Source: Chloroflexota bacterium (lineage in GTDB: Bacteria; Chloroflexota; Anaerolineae; Aggregatilineales; Phototrophicaceae). Taken from it: 64,000 nt of DNA. Each line of letters begins with the position of its first letter. Position 1 is the first letter of the stretch. The notes below the pieces were generated by a model that had not been told where the DNA came from, searched no databases, and saw only the letters and a program-made list of their open reading frames with translations. Position numbers and translations under genes: made by a program. Positions 60,178 to 64,000 of the stretch are shown one piece after another. The DNA lies in NCBI GenBank assembly GCA_020161935.1, contig JAIUNI010000020.1:23796-87795 (forward strand), given 5' to 3'.

Positions 60178-60249
60178 GGCGACGTGGCCAAGTGGTAAGG
60201 CAAGGCTCTGCAAAAGCCTTATGCGCCGGTTCAAATCCGGCCGTCGCCT
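60178..60249 (+). tRNA. tRNA-Cys (anticodon GCA)
   Basis: A 72-nt cloverleaf with acceptor GGCGACG/CGTCGCC and discriminator T, the base normally required for tRNA-Cys. The anticodon arm is GGCT-CTGCAAA-AGCC with anticodon GCA, and the T arm is GCCGG-TTCAAAT-CCGGC. CCA is not encoded. Confidence 0.97.
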
Positions 60250-60253
60250 CTGT

Positions 60254-60285
60254 AAAGGCGGGTATACAACTACCCGCCTTTGTAT
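60254..60285 (+). terminator. Terminator after tRNA-Cys
   Basis: AAAGGCGGGTA and TACCCGCCTTT form an 11-bp stem with a 6-nt loop, then GTATTTATAT. Confidence 0.85.
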
Positions 60286-60672
60286 TTATATCGTCAAGAA
60301 TTGAGGTTTAAGACCATTCCCCGAATCTTAACCGGCTGGAGGGTTTACAAAAATCAATTCCGGCGTATGATCTAAGTGTTGGGAAGTTCCACTTCCGAAT
60401 CTCATGTCAATGTTCGTATAGAAGGATCAAATGACCGAGGGCAGTAGTAGTCATCAGGAACAGCCGCACATACAAAGCGGCGGTAGCGCCCACTGGTAAA
60501 ATCCCCCACCTCCAAGCAGATGAGTCACCGGGGATAGCCAACAGCGTTATCGCCGTCCCGCAGCTTCGCGGGAAAAGTGTGACGGTTCCAAACTTACAAA
60601 CACATAACCGTTTGGCGGGTAGAAAACCCTTAAAGGTTTAGCTACACCGAGTACATCCGCATGGAGGACAGT
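60286..60672 (+). other. Long leader before the DUF1003 gene, with small ORF and hairpins
   Basis: A 387-bp gene-poor stretch. It contains a 22-codon frame with an RBS (60431-60499). It also has a G/C-rich hairpin (CCCGC-AGCTTC-GCGGG, about 60557-60572) and a palindrome AACCCTTAAAGGTT (60627-60640). I could not match it to a riboswitch, 6S, SRP, tmRNA or RNase P pattern. It is far longer than a usual leader in this window, so a structured cis-element or a decayed gene is possible. Confidence 0.35.
60431..60499 (+). CDS. Possible 22-residue small protein
   Basis: ATG to TAA with GAAGGA 5-6 nt upstream. It begins MTEGSSSHQEQPHIQSGG and ends in Trp. It is polar and Ser/His/Gln-rich with no membrane helix. 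The Gly/Ser-rich end resembles the N-termini of larger proteins of the INTGGG type, so this could be a gene remnant. Weak call. Confidence 0.3.
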   Translation: MTEGSSSHQEQPHIQSGGSAHW

Positions 60673-61326
60673 ATGTACAATGATCTTTTGCTGAATCGCA
60701 TGGGCGCGACCCCGATGGACGATCCAGATGAGCATGTACAAGAACTCATTGAAGAAATTGAAGAACTCAAGAGCTTACTCAGCCCGGAAGCCCAGCGGCT
60801 GATTAACGACCTGCGCCCACGCATCGTTACCGATGACGTGTACGAGGAGATGGAAGAACAGGCAACACTGGGCGACCGGCTGGCGGATAAAATTTCGGCG
60901 GTCGCGGGTAGTTGGCGTTTCATCATTAGTTTTTGTGTGTTGATGGCCGTTTGGATTGGTGTGAATGCCTTTATGGGGAGTAAGGCGTTTGACCCCTTTC
61001 CCTTTATTCTCCTCAACCTGACCTTAAGTACATTAGCCGCGTTACAAGCACCGGTTATCCTGATGTCTCAGAACCGGCAAGGCGAGAAAGACCGTGCGGT
61101 GGCGCAGAATGATTATCAGGTGAACCTTAAGAGCGAAGTTGAAATCGCGGATTTGCACCGTAAAGTGGACTCGCTGACCGAGGCGCTGACCATGCAGACG
61201 CGGTTGGTGAACGCGCTGGTGGCGGCGCGACACAAAGAACTCAGCGCGACGGTGCGGGCGATGGAAATCAACCGGATGGGGGCGGTTCCGGTGGCGAGTA
61301 ACCGAAATGGGCATCATATAGAATAG
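60673..61326 (+). CDS. DUF1003 family membrane protein
   Basis: A 217-residue protein. ATG 60673 is chosen because GGAGGA is 5 nt upstream; the earlier ATG at 60661 overlaps that site. An acidic N-terminal helix (EHVQELIEEIEELKSLLSPEAQRL) precedes the DUF1003 core: TLGDRLADKISAVAGSWRFIISFCVLMAVWIGVN, YPF-like DPFPFILLNLTLSTLAALQAPVILMSQNRQGEKDR and a C-terminal coiled coil. Two membrane helices are expected. The function of the family is unknown. Confidence 0.92.
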   Translation: MYNDLLLNRMGATPMDDPDEHVQELIEEIEELKSLLSPEAQRLINDLRPRIVTDDVYEEMEEQATLGDRLADKISAVAGSWRFIISFCVLMAVWIGVNAFMGSKAFDPFPFILLNLTLSTLAALQAPVILMSQNRQGEKDRAVAQNDYQVNLKSEVEIADLHRKVDSLTEALTMQTRLVNALVAARHKELSATVRAMEINRMGAVPVASNRNGHHIE

Positions 61327-61365
61327 TTACAAGTAGCAAGTTTCAAGTGACAAGTTTATAGAGAG

Positions 61366-61399
61366 AAGGGCAGGGCTGGTAGCAGTTTTGCCCTTTTTT
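61366..61399 (+). terminator. Terminator of the DUF1003 gene
   Basis: AAGGGCA and TGCCCTT form a 7-bp stem with a 16-nt loop, followed by TTTTG. Confidence 0.75.
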
Positions 61400-61436
61400 G
61401 TTATACTGGCGGTAGAATAAATGTTCAAATTGGGGG

Positions 61437-61787
61437 ATGGTAACTGTGGGTGGACTAACGTTTGAGGACGTGAAAAAGATCGCGCTGGAACTGCCGGAGG
61501 TGCGGGAAGGTGTTACGCACGGCAGCCCATCATTGTACCTCGGTAAGAAGTTCTTGGCGGTTTCGGGCGACAACAATGTCTTGATTATGAAGTCGGCGAT
61601 TGTGGAGCGCGACCTGCTCATTCAGCTTGAGCCGGAGAAGTATTTTATTACTGACCACCACAAGCCGTTTGATTACGTGCTGGTTCGGTTGGAACTAGTG
61701 GACGAGGACGAAGTACGCGATTTGTTCCATAAGGCGTGGCGGATGCTGGCGCTCAAGAAGTGGGTGAAGGAACACCCTGAGATTTAG
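61437..61787 (+). CDS. MmcQ/YjbR family DNA-binding-fold protein
   Basis: A 116-residue protein with LTFEDVKKIALELPEVREGVTHGSPSLYLGKKFLAV, LIMKSAIVERDLLIQLEPEKYFITDHHKP and the final MLALKKWVKEHPE. This matches the MmcQ/YjbR-like family (CyaY-like fold), often annotated as DNA-binding without proof. GGGGG lies right before the ATG; a GTG at 61446 is an alternative start. Confidence 0.88.
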   Translation: MVTVGGLTFEDVKKIALELPEVREGVTHGSPSLYLGKKFLAVSGDNNVLIMKSAIVERDLLIQLEPEKYFITDHHKPFDYVLVRLELVDEDEVRDLFHKAWRMLALKKWVKEHPEI

Positions 61788-61796
61788 ATAATGAAC

Positions 61797-61831
61797 CCCC
61801 TTCTCCCTTGCTTGCGAGGGAGAAGGGCAAA
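61797..61831. repeat. G/C-rich inverted repeat
   Basis: CCTTCTCCCTTGCTTGCGAG with GAGGGAGAAGG forms a long hairpin between the convergent YjbR and oxidase genes. It may act as a bidirectional terminator, and it resembles the hairpin-type repeats at 7.8, 8.95, 9.6 and 63.9 kb. Confidence 0.6.
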
Positions 61832-61876
61832 GACAAATTTCTGCCTCCAGCGGCAAGACACTACAATGCTTCGTGA

Positions 61877-63271
61877 TTAATGAATATCCTCGACAAAAAT
61901 TTTGCCGGGGTTGAGGATGCCATTCGGGTCGAGCGTTTGCTTGATCGAACGCATGACATCGAGGCCAGCGCCATGCTCGGCGGGCAGGTACTTGGCCTTC
62001 CCGATGCCGACCCCGTGTTCGCCGGTAGCCGTACCCCCTAGCTGAATGGCCTTCATGACGATCATTCCGTTGGTTTCGAGGGCGTTCTGATATTCAGCCT
62101 CCCCACTAAACGGGAATTCAACGTGAATATTGCCATCACCGGCGTGACCGATCATGTAGCAGGTGATGTGGCGTTCGTCACGCAATTGCTCGACGTAGCC
62201 GATGAGTTCGGGGTAGGCGCTGATGGGGACAGCGACATCGTTGATAAAAAAGGTTTTATCGGGATGGGTACGCACCATGATTTCGTAGCTGGCGTGACGG
62301 GCGTGCCACAGCTTTTTACGCTCGGACGGGTCGGTGGTGGAGCGGAAACTGAGCGCGCCCATTTCATCACAAATCTCTTTCACCATATCTAAACCCGCTT
62401 GGAGGCTGGCTTCCTGGGCGGCGTGAAACTCCATGAACAGGGTAGGGTGGTCAACAAGGTCAACCCCTTCGGCTTCACGGAGCATTTTGGTGTGGGTGGC
62501 ATCAATGAGTTCGAGGGCGGCAGGGTCGAGGCCACTGCCCCGCACGGCGACGACGGTTTCGACAGCCGAGGCGATGGTGGGGAAGGCGGCGATGGCCGCG
62601 CTCATAAACTGCGGGATGGGGACGAGCTTGAGCGTGGCTTCGGTAATGACCCCGAGTGTGCCTTCGCTCCCGACGAACAGGTGGAGCAGGTCGTAACCGG
62701 CGGACTGCTTGACCGAGCGCGACCCGACGTTGATGAGGCGACCATCAGCGAGGGCGACCTGCATCTTGAGGACGTTATCTTTACTCGCGCCATATTTGAC
62801 GGTGCGGATACCGGCGGCGTTGTTGGCGAGCATCCCACCGACGGAGGCATTCGCACCGGGGTCGGGCGGGAAGAACAGACCGTAACGGGCGAGCTGTGTG
62901 TTGAGGTCTTTGTGACCGATGCCGGGTTGAACCGTGACCTGAAAGTCATCGGCGTGAATTTCGACAATTTTGGTCATGCGTTCGAAGGACATGAGGATGC
63001 CCCCCCGAACGGGGATCGAGTTGCCTTCGAGACCGGTTCCCACGCCCCACGGGGTAACGGGGATGCGGTTTTCGTTGGCGAGTTTGAGGACATCCGCGAC
63101 CTGCCCGGCAGCGGCCGGCCAGACGACGACTTCGGGCGGGACGGCGTGGTGCTGGGATTGGTCTTTGGCGTGGAGGTCAATATCGGCGCGGGCGGTGCTG
63201 ACCGAGTCCGTACCGAGGATATTTACAAGGCTGGTGATGAGTTCGGCGGTGACAGGATTAAAGGCTGACAT
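61877..63271 (-). CDS. FAD-binding oxidase, GlcD / D-lactate dehydrogenase family
   Basis: A 464-residue protein. ATG 63271 is preferred over 63277 for RBS spacing (GGA). The PCMH-type FAD domain has VVVWPAAAGQVADVLKLANENRIPVTPWGVGTGLEGNSIPVRGGI and FPPDPGANASVGGMLANNAAG. The C-terminal FAD-oxidase domain has ITCYMIGHAGDGNIHVEFPF and GTATGEHGVGIGKAKYL. It oxidises a 2-hydroxy acid such as D-lactate or glycolate; electrons probably go to a quinone or cytochrome. No GlcE/GlcF partners are adjacent. Confidence 0.93.
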   Translation of the reverse strand: MSAFNPVTAELITSLVNILGTDSVSTARADIDLHAKDQSQHHAVPPEVVVWPAAAGQVADVLKLANENRIPVTPWGVGTGLEGNSIPVRGGILMSFERMTKIVEIHADDFQVTVQPGIGHKDLNTQLARYGLFFPPDPGANASVGGMLANNAAGIRTVKYGASKDNVLKMQVALADGRLINVGSRSVKQSAGYDLLHLFVGSEGTLGVITEATLKLVPIPQFMSAAIAAFPTIASAVETVVAVRGSGLDPAALELIDATHTKMLREAEGVDLVDHPTLFMEFHAAQEASLQAGLDMVKEICDEMGALSFRSTTDPSERKKLWHARHASYEIMVRTHPDKTFFINDVAVPISAYPELIGYVEQLRDERHITCYMIGHAGDGNIHVEFPFSGEAEYQNALETNGMIVMKAIQLGGTATGEHGVGIGKAKYLPAEHGAGLDVMRSIKQTLDPNGILNPGKIFVEDIH

Positions 63272-63277
63272 AATCAT

Positions 63278-64000
63278 TTTCCGTTTGAGTTAAGCAAAGT
63301 GACATTCATTTTAACCGCCACGCCTTTTTTTACCACCAAGCCACAAAGACCACAGAAAGTAATTTAACCGCAGAGACGCAGAGGAACGCAGAGAAAAATA
63401 ACAAAACGCAAAGACGCAAAGGCGCAAAGATTTGATGTAGCCAATGCTTTTTAACCGCAGAGACGCAGAGGAACGCAGAGAAAAATAACAAAACGCAAAG
63501 ACGCAAAGAGGCAAAGGCGCAAAGATTTGATGTAGCCAATGCTTTTTAACCGCAGAGACGCAGAGATTTGGGAGAGCTTGTTACCAGTAACATTTTTTGA
63601 TTCAAGTTAATTGGCAATTCTGGCGAAGATCCTGCAATTTCATGGCTATTTAGCACTGAATTGCCATCATGTTGGCGGATTGCTCGGCTGAAACTGCTGT
63701 AATGTTGGCGAAAGGTGTGCCGCCGCCATCTTTGCCAAACACCCGTTTTAAGTTGCAAGTGAGAAGTTTCAAGTTTCCAGAAAAAGCAGCGAAAACCATT
63801 TAAACTCCTATCCCATAGAAGGCTTCGCACAGAGCGCCAAGAAATACAGGTAGCACTACCTTAAGTGGTGGAGGCTGGTTTTAAACCCTCACCCTACGAT
63901 GGTACGTTCGCAGGCTCACTCCACCATCAGCCCTCTCCCTCAGGGCGAGGGACTTTAAAGACTTTTATGGTTCATTTTGCGATGAAATCGACACAAAATA
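63278..64000. repeat. Repeat-rich end region without supported genes
   Basis: 63364-63545 holds two tandem units of 87 and 95 bp, with a third partial start at 63546. 63755-63780 has the AAGTTGCAAGTGAGAAGTTT-type direct repeats. 63849-63973 is the inverted copy of 8924-9018, carrying an extra block at 63892-63926. The intervening 63570-63750 is AT-balanced sequence with two GATGTTGGCGGA/GTAATGTTGGCGAA-like echoes but no convincing gene. Confidence 0.7.
63364..63560 (+). repeat. Tandem copies of the GCAGAGACGCAGAG repeat
   Basis: Each unit starts TTAACCGCAGAGACGCAGAG, continues through AACGCAGAGAAAAATAACAA and AACGCAAAGACGCAAAG, and ends GATGTAGCCAATGCTTTT. Unit 2 (63451-63545) has an 8-bp insertion relative to unit 1 (63364-63450). 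A third copy stops after its first 20 bp. Confidence 0.9.

Noticed and set aside
60286..60672. tmRNA, RNase P, SRP RNA, cobalamin or TPP riboswitch, hammerhead ribozyme
   Set aside because: I looked for the diagnostic cores (tag-peptide frame, GAGGAAAGTCC, GGTCAGG tetraloop, B12 box, TPP CTGAGA, CTGATGAG plus GAAA). Only a GATGAGTC fragment appeared, without the rest.
62399..63268. 289-codon plus-strand frame opposite the GlcD-like oxidase
   Set aside because: It is antisense to a gene with clear FAD-oxidase motifs, and its Gly/Asp-rich translation has no domain.
63364..63560. Possible CRISPR array
   Set aside because: The units are 87-95 bp, contain no unique spacers and have no cas genes; they are simple tandem copies of a dispersed repeat.

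Overview
The window looks like a chromosomal segment of a Chloroflexota bacterium, probably Anaerolineae-like. This is inferred from gene content and not from any marker gene. The clues are the three-gene cluster at 13.6-15.6 kb (PI3K-like SCO1664 family, DUF3090, MSMEG_4193-type histidine phosphatase), which I know from Actinobacteria and Chloroflexi; a Ser/Thr kinase with a C-terminal beta-propeller; secreted proteins with Thr/Pro-rich linkers; a DnaB/DnaD/DnaC-like helicase-loading set; and moderately high GC. There are no rRNAs, IS transposases, phage modules or CRISPR arrays. Four tRNAs are present: Leu-CAA, Arg-CCU, Leu-UAA and Cys-GCA.

Layout. 0-1.4 kb: end of a secreted glycoside-hydrolase-like protein. 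1.6-4 kb: tRNA-Leu, ECF sigma factor, anti-sigma factor and Nudix hydrolase. 4.2-7.8 kb: nucleoside/sugar-type ABC importer (ATPase and two permeases) with no binding protein nearby. 7.8-9.6 kb: PD-(D/E)XK-like membrane protein set in repeat-rich DNA. 9.6-16.9 kb: minus-strand genes for a TPR membrane protein, a 5'-nucleotidase, the conserved three-gene cluster and a secreted sugar-dehydrogenase-like propeller. 17-21.4 kb: phosphoesterase, methyltransferase, TPR protein and a membrane protein. 21.4-25.5 kb: membrane protein, M19 dipeptidase, membrane-anchored sulfite-oxidase-family enzyme and a Flp-type pilin. 25.5-28.7 kb: CopC-CopD operon. 28.8-32.3 kb: a visibly AT-richer accessory patch with tRNA-Leu, an HNH endonuclease, an XRE regulator and a CSLREA beta-helix protein. 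32.4-41.9 kb: epimerase, ArsR-DUF2087 regulator, LytM/SH3/GH protein, ferric-reductase-like protein, kinase-propeller, GntR regulator, MBL hydrolase and DCC protein. 41.9-46.2 kb: exopolysaccharide initiating transferase, glycosyltransferase, WD40 and phospholipase-C-like proteins. 46.2-53.6 kb: minus-strand block with intein-containing DnaB, a DnaD-like protein, a DnaC-like loader with two ATPase domains, GNAT, a reductoisomerase-like protein and HEAT repeats. 53.8-60 kb: flavodoxin, lipoprotein and a four-gene glycan operon that includes a GT9-GT26 fusion. 60.1-64 kb: tRNA-Cys, DUF1003, YjbR, a GlcD-like oxidase and tandem repeats.

The most notable signals are: the helicase-loading cluster (mini-intein splitting the DnaB P-loop, DnaD, and a tandem-ATPase loader in one overlapping transcription unit); the degenerate cytochrome tail of the CopC-CopD protein; a reductoisomerase-like protein lacking key active-site residues; the GT9-GT26 fusion; a consensus-like promoter with paired operator palindromes in front of the ArsR-DUF2087 gene; and several dispersed, partly inverted intergenic repeat families that occupy nearly every larger non-coding gap.
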